Shown one piece after another: positions 1-9,300 of a stretch of DNA of 64,000 bases (positions within the stretch are counted from its first letter, which is position 1; each line of letters starts with the position of its first letter). The translations under genes and the position numbers were made by a program. Origin of the DNA: Chitinophaga pinensis (GTDB lineage Bacteria; Bacteroidota; Bacteroidia; Chitinophagales; Chitinophagaceae); NCBI GenBank assembly GCA_902167325.1, contig LR632930.1, positions 4,588,001 through 4,652,000 of the forward strand, written 5' to 3'. The notes beneath the pieces were generated by a model. The model did no database searches. It was not told where the DNA came from and worked only from the letters and a program-made list of their open reading frames with translations.

Positions 1-1805
1 GCTTCCGAAGCAATGGAAATGGATTTGCCCGTGTTGTTCTTTACATCACGGATAAGGGCGATCACCATATCTGTCAACTCCTGCCGGAAAGTATCCATGG
101 CATATTCCCCCTTTTCCATGAGGCGCAGTTTACGCTCCCAGGTACCGGTGAGTTCGGGGCTTTTTAGCAGCTCGTTTTCGATGGTATCGATGAGATCCAT
201 ACCGGTTTGCGTGGCAAAGATGTTCTTTTTCTTTTTTTCGATGTATTTGCGGCGGAAGAGTGTTTCGATGATATTGGCCCTTGTAGACGGCCGGCCGATG
301 CCGTTATCCTTCAGCGCCTCGCGCATTTCCTCATCCTCTACCTGCTTTCCGGCGGTTTCCATGGCACGGAGCAGCGTTGCTTCGGTGTAGGGCTTGGGAG
401 GTGAGGTTTTCCCTTTATGAACGCGGGGCGTATGTGGGCCGCTTTCTCCCACCTCGAATACAGGAAGGATCTTCTCCCCTTCTTCCGCAGGCTCATCACC
501 ATCTTTGGGAGCGGGTGCATCGTTGGCGTATACTTCTTTCCATCCCGGCTCCAGGATTTGCTTACCGGTGGCTTTGAACTCCACCTGGCCTACCTTTCCC
601 AGCACCGTGGTATTGGAGATTTTACATTCCGGGTAAAAGGCAGCAATGAAGCGGCGGGCTACGAGGTCGTAGATACGTTTTTCGTCGAGATGCAGGTTTT
701 CCGGGTACATACCTGTGGGAATGATGGCATGGTGATCCGTCACCTTCTTATCATCGAATACTGATTTGAGCTTTGGGATGGGCTTTTCGAGCAGCGGTGC
801 CACGAGGGCTGCGTAAGGGGTAAGGTCTTTGAGGATACCTGCGATCTTGGGATGGAGGTCTTCCGAGAGGTACGTGGTATCTACCCTGGGGTAGGTTACA
901 AGTTTCTTCTCGTAGAGGCTCTGGATATAACGCAGGGTATCGTCTGCCGAATAGGCGTATTTCTTATTGGCTTCTACCTGTAGGGCGGTGAGGTCGAACA
1001 GGCGCGGGTTGCCTTCTTTTCCTTCCTTTTTCTCGAAAGATGTGATTTCGAAAGGGTGCTCCTTGAGGTAAAGGAGTCCTTTCTCAGCACGTTCCACCTG
1101 TACAATACGGTCGATGGCAGCCGTGAACTCTACTTTTTTATAGATGGTTTTGAGCTCCCAGTATTCGGCAGATACGAAGGCGTTGATTTCCTTTTGCCGT
1201 GCAACGATCATGGCAAGGGTGGGTGTCTGAACGCGGCCAATGGAGAGTACGGCTTTGCCCTGTGCAAACTTTTTGGTAAAAAGGCGGGTGGCATTCATGC
1301 CAAGTAGCCAGTCTCCGATTGCACGGGCGCTTCCGGCAGCATAGAGGTTATCGTATTGGGCAGCTTCTTTGAGTGACTGGAAGCCGTTGCGGATGGCTTC
1401 TTCGGTGAGTGACGATATCCAGAGGCGCTTAACGGGAGCGGCGCATTTGGCTTTCAGCAGCACCCAGCGCTGGATGAGTTCCCCTTCCTGCCCGGCGTCA
1501 CCACAGTTGATAACCTCTTCACAAGCCTGAATGAGGGTTTCAATAACACGGAACTGTTTCTGCACCCCGGCATTCTCGATCAGCTTGATGCCGAACTGGT
1601 TCGGAATGATGGGCAGGTCGGACAGCGACCAGTATTTCCAGTGCGGGGAATAGTCATGCGGTTCTTTCAGGGTACAGAAGTGCCCGAAGGTCCAGGTAAC
1701 CTGGAAACCGTTTCCTTCATAATACCCATCTTTCCGGGTTTTGGCGCCCAGCACTTCTGCGATGTCGCGCGCAACACTCGGTTTTTCCGCAATACAGACT
1801 TTCAT
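1..1805 (-). CDS. topB: DNA topoisomerase III (type IA), 3' end outside window
   Basis: Type IA topoisomerase that relaxes and decatenates DNA by cutting one strand. The N-terminus MKVCIAEKPSVARDIAEVLG is the Toprim start of the TopB family, followed by the acidic motif GDAGQEGELI, then GRVQTPTL, and the active-site segment TYPRVDTTYL whose tyrosine forms the covalent DNA link. About 600 residues are visible before the window edge, so the zinc-finger or C-terminal tail cannot be judged. The ATG at 1803-1805 is chosen because it opens directly into the conserved Toprim strand. It is transcribed leftwards; the roughly 200 bases upstream carry nothing recognisable before a decayed gene. Identification is firm from several motifs; TopA is less likely because of the EKPSVARDIA start and the DGxxYL-free active-site context. 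Confidence 0.95.
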   Translation of the reverse strand, partial: MKVCIAEKPSVARDIAEVLGAKTRKDGYYEGNGFQVTWTFGHFCTLKEPHDYSPHWKYWSLSDLPIIPNQFGIKLIENAGVQKQFRVIETLIQACEEVINCGDAGQEGELIQRWVLLKAKCAAPVKRLWISSLTEEAIRNGFQSLKEAAQYDNLYAAGSARAIGDWLLGMNATRLFTKKFAQGKAVLSIGRVQTPTLAMIVARQKEINAFVSAEYWELKTIYKKVEFTAAIDRIVQVERAEKGLLYLKEHPFEITSFEKKEGKEGNPRLFDLTALQVEANKKYAYSADDTLRYIQSLYEKKLVTYPRVDTTYLSEDLHPKIAGILKDLTPYAALVAPLLEKPIPKLKSVFDDKKVTDHHAIIPTGMYPENLHLDEKRIYDLVARRFIAAFYPECKISNTTVLGKVGQVEFKATGKQILEPGWKEVYANDAPAPKDGDEPAEEGEKILPVFEVGESGPHTPRVHKGKTSPPKPYTEATLLRAMETAGKQVEDEEMREALKDNGIGRPSTRANIIETLFRRKYIEKKKKNIFATQTGMDLIDTIENELLKSPELTGTWERKLRLMEKGEYAMDTFRQELTDMVIALIRDVKNNTGKSISIASE

Positions 1806-2000
1806 ATCTGGCGCGAATTTCGGTGAATTGGGGGAATTAATCAAAGAGGAATTACGGGGAGCGAAGAAGAAAATACGTCTGTTATGGACTATATACCATT
1901 TTAAAATATGAACAGGATGAACACGCTGCAAACAATTATTTGAATTGGATTAACACTTACATTGGTCGGGAAAATTAATCATTCACAAAAAACGGTAACC

Positions 2001-2248
2001 ATGGAGATCAGTGTTTGCCATGAAAGGTCTTATGTAAAAGAACTAATGAGAAAATCTAATATCCGGAATACTACAGACTCGGTGCGGAAGCGATCGCATT
2101 ATTTGAATGAGCTTTAAATGAAGTGATGAATGGCAGGATCATAGTTGCCCTTGATGTAGAAGCGGACCGGGCGCGAGAGATACTTGCACCCTCATTGGAA
2201 TATGCTAAATCCTTCCGGCCCGTTAAGCGGGTAGTTTCACCCGTTTAG
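2001..2248 (+). pseudogene. Decayed small antitoxin-like gene (frameshift plus stop)
   Basis: No single frame spans this stretch, but two frames join into one plausible protein of about 80 residues. The first frame starts at the ATG at 2001 and reads MEISVCHERSYVKELMRKSN, then NIRNTTDSVR. Around 2085-2092 the sense moves to another frame reading AIALFE, an in-frame TGA at 2108-2110, then ALNEV and GRIIVALDVEADRAREILAP, ending with TAG at 2246. The N-terminal pattern of a short strand followed by NTT-V resembles ribbon-helix-helix antitoxins; this assignment is inference. No partner toxin gene is visible next to it. Bases 1806-2000 before it contain nothing I can assign. Confidence 0.45.
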
Positions 2249-2279
2249 CTCCTCTTTTGTAACCCAATTACAATCGTTT

Positions 2280-2620
2280 ATGTCCATTGGTTTGGAAAAC
2301 CCTTCTGCCCTTGCAAGATCATCGGCACAATTGAAACACCGGTTCCGGCTGATTGCACTGGCGCTTATGATAATACTGGTACCTATTACCGGAATAGGTA
2401 CTATCCTTACACTAAAAGATTTTGATGCAAATGTTCGCAATTTGCAAACGCCGCTCCAGGAGGCAGCTGAGCAAACATGGCATCCCGGCCAGGCAGATTC
2501 ACTGAACCGGAAGCATCAGCTGGAACTTTATTCGCTTATGCAGGAGGAAAAGAAAGAATTCCGGGAGTTCTTCCTGAAGCTTTGCCAGATGGTATTACTG
2601 AATCTGATGCTGCCTATCTG
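2280..2620 (+). pseudogene. Possible remnant of a membrane-anchored protein
   Basis: The open frame starting at the ATG at 2280 first encodes a basic stretch, then a hydrophobic helix (LIALALMIILVPITGIGTIL) and a charged segment (LYSLMQEEKKEFREFF) that reads like real protein. After about 2580 the frame loses this character and runs into sequence antisense to the neighbouring YdeI-family gene, so the original 3' end seems lost. A short minus-strand open frame also covers 2237-2440 but has only a TTG start and no recognisable motif. Together with the broken gene just upstream, this suggests a stretch of decaying genes. The function is unknown. Confidence 0.25.
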
Positions 2621-2623
2621 GTC

Positions 2624-3205
2624 TTACTCATCATTCAGCCCCTTCCCTTCCATAATCCATGGGATATACTTATCGATCCTCGATTCACGTGTTTTGGATT
2701 GTTTGGCGGAAGAAAAGTGTAACAGATATCCGCGCTGGCGCCCGGGAGTTAAGGCCTCAAACGCATCTTTCAGTTCTGCATCTGCTTTCAGTCTGTTCTT
2801 AAATTCATCCGGCATTTTAAACTCCTCCGTTTTTTTGAAGGGTACTTTCGCCCCGGATTCTTCCAGTTCTATAGCTTCGAATATATACGCTTTCAACACC
2901 TTCTCCAACTTCGTAACATCAGCCACTTTCGTGAACCGTACCTGCCGGGCAGACTGTACGTTCTCTGTTTGCTGAATCAGGATACCCTCAGGGTCTTTCA
3001 ACAATACGCCCTTGTGAAACAACAGTCCGCAATATTCCTTGAAAGTATGCATCAGCACGATGTTACTACCCTCATATGTATAACAGGGCACACCCCATTT
3101 CAATTCCTCGTTCAAATGGCAATCCAGGATTATCTTCCGCAACTTTACCAGTTCTTTCTCCCATTGCGGATTTCTGCTGATGTACTTATCGATCTGGGAA
3201 TTCAT
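2624..3205 (-). CDS. YdeI/OmpD-associated family protein (DUF1801-type)
   Basis: A 193-residue cytoplasmic protein of the YdeI family. The N-terminal half carries the DUF1801 fold (ELKWGVPCYTYEGSNIVLMH and YCGLLFHKGVLL), and the C-terminal half has the YdeI signature ALTPGRQRGYLLHFSSAKQS followed by TRESRIDKYIPWIMEGKGLN. The length and the C-terminal signature match full-length family members. The biochemical role of the family is not settled; members have been linked to stress responses and small-molecule binding. Start ATG at 3203-3205. Upstream, at 3254-3295, two copies of a dyad sequence look like an operator, so it is probably controlled by a small repressor encoded elsewhere. It diverges from an NTF2-like gene across this regulatory region. 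Confidence 0.85.
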   Translation of the reverse strand: MNSQIDKYISRNPQWEKELVKLRKIILDCHLNEELKWGVPCYTYEGSNIVLMHTFKEYCGLLFHKGVLLKDPEGILIQQTENVQSARQVRFTKVADVTKLEKVLKAYIFEAIELEESGAKVPFKKTEEFKMPDEFKNRLKADAELKDAFEALTPGRQRGYLLHFSSAKQSKTRESRIDKYIPWIMEGKGLNDE

Positions 3206-3253
3206 ATTGTGCGTTTTTTAAGGATGTGTTACAAATAGTCAGGTTGCTAATCA

Positions 3254-3295
3254 GTAGTTACTTGACTACAAATATACGCGTAGCTATTTAACTAC
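3254..3295. promoter_or_regulatory. Pair of 16-bp dyad repeats, candidate operator
   Basis: Two similar 16-bp sequences, GTAGTTACTTGACTAC (3254-3269) and GTAGCTATTTAACTAC (3280-3295), each start with GTAG and end with CTAC, the reverse complement of GTAG. They begin 26 bp apart and each is followed closely by an AAATAT stretch. This arrangement between divergent genes, 48 bp from the YdeI-family start codon, is typical of a dimeric winged-helix repressor site. The regulator is not encoded nearby. Confidence 0.5.
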
Positions 3296-3462
3296 ACAAA
3301 TATTTCTTTATTTATTTCGGAAAGATGATGGAGGGATACCTGCAAGTAATCGTTTTACATATGGCGCATTAACCAGATCACCAAGGTCTGAAAGACGTAG
3401 ACAGGAATTTTAAGGTTTGGAAAGATATTTGAGGCTAACAGGCATACTAATAACATTAGCTC

Positions 3463-3876
3463 ATGGAGATCATCAATGCTATAAAAGCCCGGGAAAAAGC
3501 TGTGCGCAACCACGATATTGAAGGCACCTTAGCCTTTTATCATCCACAGGTAATCGTTTTTGATGTGGTACAGCAACTACAGCATCAGGGCCTCGAAGCA
3601 GTAAGGAACCGGCTTAAAGAGTGGTTCGGAACGCTGGCCACGATCATTGATTTTGAGATCCGGGTATTGCATGCGGCCGCAGAAAACAACATTGCCTGGT
3701 GCGCTACATTGAACCATATTGTTGCTGAAACACATCAGGCTGGGAAACTGGATATGTGGTGGCGTGAAACCGCCTGTTATACGCGCCAGGATAATCTATG
3801 GCTCATTACCCACGCCCATAGTTCTGTTCCATTCGATACCTCCACCGGCATGGCATCTCTCAAGCTGCAGCCCTGA
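3463..3876 (+). CDS. Nuclear transport factor 2-like (SnoaL/DUF4440) protein
   Basis: A 137-residue soluble protein with the cone-shaped NTF2-like fold. The sequence begins with the usual helix (IINAIKAREKAVRNHDIEGTL), then AFYHPQVIVFDV, and ends in the paired strands DMWWRETACYTRQDNLWLIT and HAHSSVPFD. The pattern matches SnoaL/ketosteroid-isomerase-like stand-alone proteins, a family that includes both enzymes and ligand binders, so the substrate cannot be named. There is no signal peptide. Start ATG at 3463; no operon partner downstream, since the next genes run in the opposite direction. The open reading frame is intact and of normal family length. Confidence 0.8.
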   Translation: MEIINAIKAREKAVRNHDIEGTLAFYHPQVIVFDVVQQLQHQGLEAVRNRLKEWFGTLATIIDFEIRVLHAAAENNIAWCATLNHIVAETHQAGKLDMWWRETACYTRQDNLWLITHAHSSVPFDTSTGMASLKLQP

Positions 3877-3881
3877 AATAG

Positions 3882-4386
3882 TCAGTAATTCTTCTTAATC
3901 AGCCTGATGCCCTCCCATAGAAAATGCGTCCGGCGCAGCAGTGAATCTTTACCGGACTGCCATTCCTGTGACTCCTTCTCTGAAAACCGTCCACGGATAT
4001 ACTTGTATTCGATATTTGCATCGCGTGTAGTAACGACCAGGCTCTCCAATTCATCCGTTTCCTCATATAAGAGGTGGGCAACCGGGGAAATGCGTATTCA
4101 TTCAGATGATAGCCGACAGCTTTGGCTGATCATGCCAGCGATTACCGTCTACCGTAGTATCCACCGGCCAGCGCACATGCAGATTTAGGGAATCATCTCC
4201 CACTGTAAACGTGACCCCATCCTGTACATCCAGCCTCGAAAGTGAGCCACTCAACCAGTATTTGAATGCAGTCACCTGTTCTTCAGGATATAACAACGGT
4301 TCCTGTACAGGTACTTCCGGCTGTTGGCAGGCAGCCAGTAAAAGAACTATTGATAAACGGAAGTGATGTTTATTCCCGAAAATCAT
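3882..4386 (-). pseudogene. Frameshifted lipoprotein gene
   Basis: The 5' part (4386 down to about 4102) starts with a lipoprotein signal (LSIVLLLAACQQP) and continues with YPEEQVTAFKYWLSG and HVRWPVDTTVDGNRW, then stops after KLSAII. Immediately downstream another frame carries clearly protein-like sequence without any start codon: RISPVAHLLYEETDELESL, then TTRDANIEYKYIRGRF, SEKESQEWQSGKD and RTHFLWEGIRLIKKNY, ending at a TGA at 3882-3884. A single one-base change near 4095-4102 would restore one protein of about 165 residues. It is either a recent inactivating frameshift or a sequencing error. The protein family is not recognised; it would be a periplasm-facing lipoprotein. Confidence 0.7.
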
Positions 4387-4401
4387 TCATTTGTTGAGTT
4401 G

Positions 4402-5115
4402 TTACCGCAGCAGCCGCATCCGGTAAGCATTCATAGCGGTTTCTCCCAGTTTGGTAACAAGGCGGTAGTTCACCACTACCCCCACTGCAGCCCCAATCAC
4501 CGGCATGAGCTGTGCCATCTTAGCAATGTCGAGGTAATCCCGGTACTCCTGCTGGAAGGTCCTCCAGTCGAAAGATTCTTCCTGCTCCGGTAAAGCCGCC
4601 ACCTGCAGGTCCCAGTCTTCCATTCGGGAGAACACCTGCCGGCGGTGATCCTGACTGCTGAAGGCCAGCTGGAAAATATGCAGGATGTACAGGCGCTCCC
4701 GGTAATCTTTTACATTGTAACCATACATCGTAGCGATGTCGAACAGTAGTTTGAGTTTCATAGACAGCAGGATGGGGAAATCCGCCAATCCCAGCAATAT
4801 CCCTCCCGCTCCTGTTACCCCGCCTTCCGCGGCCGCAGTATGCTTGTAAAAATCTACCCGCTTCCGTACGGCAGTTTCCATGTCTGCAAATGAAGGGAAT
4901 GCCTGCTTGTGCGGTACCGTATAAGACGAACCATACAATACCCCGCGCACCATTTGTTTTATCGTAACCGTAATTGCTTTATGGACTTTTTCAGGAATAA
5001 TACGGTTAATGCGTACCTGCAGGGTTTTAGACAGTCGCTGCATTACACCCGGAGCCTTCCGCATGCGCACTTTCCAGGTTTCCATTTCGGCGCGGGCCTG
5101 CAGTTCGTACAACAT
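4402..5115 (-). CDS. EcsC family protein
   Basis: A 237-residue protein matching the EcsC family, named after the third gene of the Bacillus ecs ABC transporter operon. Diagnostic segments are the central glycine-rich hydrophobic stretch GGVTGAGGILLGLADFPILL, the following KLLFDIATMYGYNV, and the C-terminal MAQLMPVIGAAVGVVVNYRLV. These hydrophobic segments suggest membrane association. The family function is not defined. Here no ABC transporter gene is adjacent: the gene lies 13 bases downstream of a LacI-type regulator in the same orientation, so they may be co-transcribed. Start ATG at 5113-5115. Confidence 0.85.
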   Translation of the reverse strand: MLYELQARAEMETWKVRMRKAPGVMQRLSKTLQVRINRIIPEKVHKAITVTIKQMVRGVLYGSSYTVPHKQAFPSFADMETAVRKRVDFYKHTAAAEGGVTGAGGILLGLADFPILLSMKLKLLFDIATMYGYNVKDYRERLYILHIFQLAFSSQDHRRQVFSRMEDWDLQVAALPEQEESFDWRTFQQEYRDYLDIAKMAQLMPVIGAAVGVVVNYRLVTKLGETAMNAYRMRLLR

Positions 5116-5128
5116 AAAATTGATTGGG

Positions 5129-6139
5129 TTAAGTGTGTACCACCAGCTTACATGGCAGCTGTATATATCTTGCCGGCGAGGCCTCTCCTTCTGTTTCGCT
5201 TATCCGTGAAAACAACTGTCTCACTGCTTCCAATCCCATTTCCTTTGACCCTTCTTCAATGGAAGCCACTGGTTTATGATCGAGATAGCTGAGAATGGGC
5301 AGGTTTCCGAATCCGGTGAAAGCCATTTTATCTACAAGATGAGGATGATACTTCTTTAAGTAAGCAATGCCATCCAATGCTACATAGTTTTTAAAAGCGA
5401 ATACTGCGGTAGGTGGTGTTTCGAGCGCCAGCATGCGTGCCAGTGCAGCATCCGTATTTTCCCGGGTAAAATCCACTACTTCCACAAGTTCCTCCCGCAG
5501 GGAAATGTTATGCTGCTCCAGCGCAAGGCGGTAACCCTGATAACGCGCCTCTCCCGTACGCATCCCTTCCGGGCCGCGAAGGTGTGCAATATTACGATGC
5601 CCCTGGCTGATCAGGAATTCTGTTGCCAGCCGGCCGCCTTCAATATTATCGCTCGATACGAAATCAAACTGCGGTGCAGCAGGTTCACGGCCGATACACA
5701 CCACGGGTATACCTATCGACAGCAGCTTCTGATAAGGCGCCATATCTGTCCGCGTTTTAGAGATAGCGGCTACTACCCCATCCACCCGATTACGGATCAT
5801 GAGGTCGATAATGCGTTCTTCTTTCTGCTCATCCTCCCGCGACTGTGCCAGCATCACATGATATCCCTTCTCTTCCGCACCCGCTTCCACACCGTTTGCC
5901 GCGAAAGCATAGTACTGATCGAGGATATCCGGCACTATAAGCCCCAGCGTAAACGTACGGTTCAGCTTAAAATGCCGCGCAGCTTCGTTGGGAACATAGT
6001 TCAGCTCCCTCGCCAGCGCCTTCACCCGCTCGCTGGTATAGCTGCTGATAGTGGCATCGTTATTCAATGCTTTTGAAACCGTCGACACCGACATATTCAA
6101 TTTCCTCGCGATATCTTTGATCGTTACGCCCCTTTTCAT
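5129..6139 (-). CDS. LacI family transcriptional regulator
   Basis: A 336-residue regulator with an N-terminal LacI helix-turn-helix (VTIKDIARKLNMSVSTVSKA then LNNDATISSYTSERV and the hinge ELNYVPNEAARHFKLN) and a C-terminal periplasmic-binding-like sensor domain (TLGLIVPDILDQYYA, GVEAGAEEKGYHVMLAQS, NRVDGVVAAISKT, AFTGFGNLPILSYLDHKP). It diverges from the susC gene at 6376, and the intervening 236 bases carry two related sequences that look like its binding sites, so it most likely controls that SusCD system in response to a sugar or sugar derivative. The ligand cannot be read from the sequence. Confidence 0.93.
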   Translation of the reverse strand: MKRGVTIKDIARKLNMSVSTVSKALNNDATISSYTSERVKALARELNYVPNEAARHFKLNRTFTLGLIVPDILDQYYAFAANGVEAGAEEKGYHVMLAQSREDEQKEERIIDLMIRNRVDGVVAAISKTRTDMAPYQKLLSIGIPVVCIGREPAAPQFDFVSSDNIEGGRLATEFLISQGHRNIAHLRGPEGMRTGEARYQGYRLALEQHNISLREELVEVVDFTRENTDAALARMLALETPPTAVFAFKNYVALDGIAYLKKYHPHLVDKMAFTGFGNLPILSYLDHKPVASIEEGSKEMGLEAVRQLFSRISETEGEASPARYIQLPCKLVVHT

Positions 6140-6149
6140 AATTCAAAAA

Positions 6150-6213
6150 AACGATTTCAAACGTTGTAATAGACTTTTTTCAACCTTCCTGTAAAGTTAA
6201 ATCGATTGCAAAT
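6150..6213. promoter_or_regulatory. Candidate LacI-type operator pair
   Basis: Two copies of CGATT(T/G)CAAA occur here: within AACGATTTCAAACGTT (6150-6165, ends AACG and CGTT are inverted) and AATCGATTGCAAAT (6200-6213). LacI-family operators usually have a central CG flanked by inverted AA/TT-rich arms, and the position between the regulator and divergent susC fits. Assignment to this regulator is inference. Confidence 0.4.
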
Positions 6214-6375
6214 ACTAATTTGGTAAAAGAACATTGAAAAATCACGTTTACGGTAATTTATTTTTTCACGTTAAAAACTGGTATTAGTTACCCGCCACTC
6301 TATTTACGATTCCACAGAACATTTAACACTAACACGTCGATACTACCATTTCTAAATCTTTAATTCTGATCTACC

Positions 6376-9300
6376 ATGACAATGCGTATCGGAAGGAGCC
6401 TTTATTGGCCCTCCCCGGCCTGTTGCGCCCTGCTACTCGCGTTATCAGCCGGAACTCCTGTTGCCAGCGGCATGCATGCAACCGATTCCATAACTTACGC
6501 CCGCTTCACTAAAGATGTGAGCGGAACCGTTAAAGACCAGTCTGGCCGCGCACTTCCCGGCGTTACCATTGCACTGGAAGGCACCTCCAAAGGCACCACC
6601 TCCGATGCAGAGGGCCGGTTCAGCCTCAAAGATGTGCCCGATAATGCCGTGCTTGTTTTCAGCTTCATCGGGTACCAGTCTTTCAAAGCACCCGTTGCCT
6701 CCACCACCAGCTGGAATATCATTCTCAAAGACAACGCCACCGAGCTGGATCAGCTGGTGGTAGTAGGTTATGGCACCCGTAAAAAGGCCGATGTTACCGG
6801 TGCGGTTTCACAGGTAAAAGTAGACAAACTGGAAAACGAAAACCCCGCCAGCGTACAGGATGCGCTGCGTGGTAATATCCCCGGCCTTTCTGTCACCTCC
6901 TCCAACTCCGCTAAAGGCGGCGGCGACCTCGTAGTACGCGGCCGCTCTTCCCTCAATGCAGGCTACGCACCGCTATTGGTGGTAGATGGTGTGATATATC
7001 CCGGTTCATTGAGCGATATCAATCCAAATGATATACAGACCATTGATGTGATGAAAGATGCCAGCTCTGCCGCGGTATTTGGTGCCAAATCTGCCAAAGG
7101 CGTGGTGCTCATCACCACCAAGAAAGGTACGAAAGCCAAGCCTACCGTTACCCTCAACAGTAATATCGGCATGGCAACCCTCGCCATGAACCAGCCACTC
7201 TATGATGGCGCAGGTTTCGTGAAATGGCGGACGGATGTGCTCAAAAGCATGAACGCCAATGCACAGCCTTACCGCTTCGATGATCCCCGCACATTGCCTT
7301 CCAGCATCACCATCGATCAGTGGAAAGCTTATGACGGTGCCAAAGGCGATTCTATCGATATATGGCTCAACCGCCTGAAACTGCTCTCCCTTGAAGTGCG
7401 CAACTATAAAGCCGGTAATGAAACCAACTGGTATGATCAGATGTTCCACCGTGGTTTGCGGAACGATCATACCGTGAGCATCAGTGGTAAGAAAGATGCC
7501 ATATCCTATTACATCTCCGCAGGTTACACCAACAACGAAGGGGTGATAGCAGGCGATAAATTCAAGACTTTCCGTACCCGCATCAACGTGGAAGCACAGG
7601 CTGCCAAATGGGCCACTGTAGGCGTTAATATGCAATTTGCAGACCGCGATGAAAGCCAGGTGCCGGTAGACTGGGGACAGATGATCAATGCATCGCCATG
7701 GGGACAGAAGTATAAAGACGACGGTGTTACGCTGCGCGATAGTCCTAATGATGATGTGGGCAACAATACCAATCCATTCCTCAATAATGTGTATACCGAC
7801 CGCCAACAGAAATACAACACATTGTTCGGGAGCCTCTATGCCAAAGGCGATCTGGGATGGGGTTTCTCCTATCAGGTGAACTTCACCCCCAACTTCGAAT
7901 GGAACCGCTATTTCAATCACAACATGGCGAAAGACTTCAGATATGCCGCACGTAAAGGATATGCCGTGCGCCGGCAGGAAACATTCTACAACTGGCAGCT
8001 CGATAATATCCTGCGCTGGAACAAGACTTTCGGGGATCATGACTTCGATGTCACCTTCCTTTACAACAGCGAGAAATACCAGAGCTGGCGCAACCAGATG
8101 GAGAATGAAGGTTTTGCCCCCAACGATAACCTCGGGTGGCACGATATGAGCTCCGGCATCAAACCCATCATCAGCAGCTTCGACTCACTGGCAACGGGCG
8201 ATGCGCTTATGGGCCGTATCAACTACAGCTACAAACAGAAATACCTCCTCACTGCATCATTACGCCGCGACGGCTATTCCGCATTCGGTGTTCGCAACCC
8301 CAGGGCCAACTTCCCTGCCGTGGCACTGGGCTGGGTGTTCACCAAAGAATCTTTCATTGATCTTCCGTGGCTGGATTACGGTAAGCTCCGCCTCACCTGG
8401 GGCGTGAACGGCAACCGAGATATTGGCCGCTACCAGACCCTGGGCGACCTTACCACCGGCAAATACCAATACATCATGCCCAACGGCAACATCGTGATCG
8501 TGACGCAGCTGTATGGCAACCGCATGCCCAACCCCGAATTAAAGTGGGAGAAAACGGCCTCTTACAACGTCGGACTTGATTTCAGTTTGTTCAAATCCCG
8601 GCTGTCCGGCTCTATCGATGTATTCAAACGCATCACTACAGACCTGCTCATCAACCGCATCGTGTCTGACGTAACAGGCTATACCAGCCTGATCGATAAC
8701 CTCGGGGAAGTTCAGGTAAAAGGATTTGAATTCGGGCTGACGAGTGTGAACATAAAGCAGAACGATTTCCAGTGGAACACTACGCTGAACTTTACCCTGA
8801 ACCGCAACAAGATCGTCAGCCTCTACGGCCCGATGCCGGTGCGGGATAAAGACGGGAACGTTACTTACAAAGAACTGGACGACCGCGCCAATCGTTGGTT
8901 CATAGGCCGTGAGATCGATGAAGTATGGGATATGAAAGTATTGGGCGTATGGAAAACATCAGAAGCGGCAGAAGCGGCCAAATATGGTGTTAAGCCCGGA
9001 GATTTCAAATTACAGGACACCAATGGCGATGGTAAGTTCACGGACGACGACCGCCAGTTCATCGGCTACCGCGCTCCCCGCTTCCAGTGGACGCTCCGCA
9101 ACGAGTTCACCTACAAAAACTTCGACCTCTCGTTCATGCTGTACAGCAACTGGGGCCAGATGGAACCTTACAATCAGGCCAAGAACAATACCGGCTTCAT
9201 TGACCGTCAGAACTCTTACGTGATACCCTACTGGACACCGGAGAACCAGATCGATGATCATGCCCGCCTGTTCTCGAACAACGGCAGCTTATCGTTCACC

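Noticed and set aside
2108..2110. In-frame TGA as a recoded codon (selenocysteine)
   Set aside because: A frameshift is needed as well, and no recoding signal hairpin is visible; decay is simpler.
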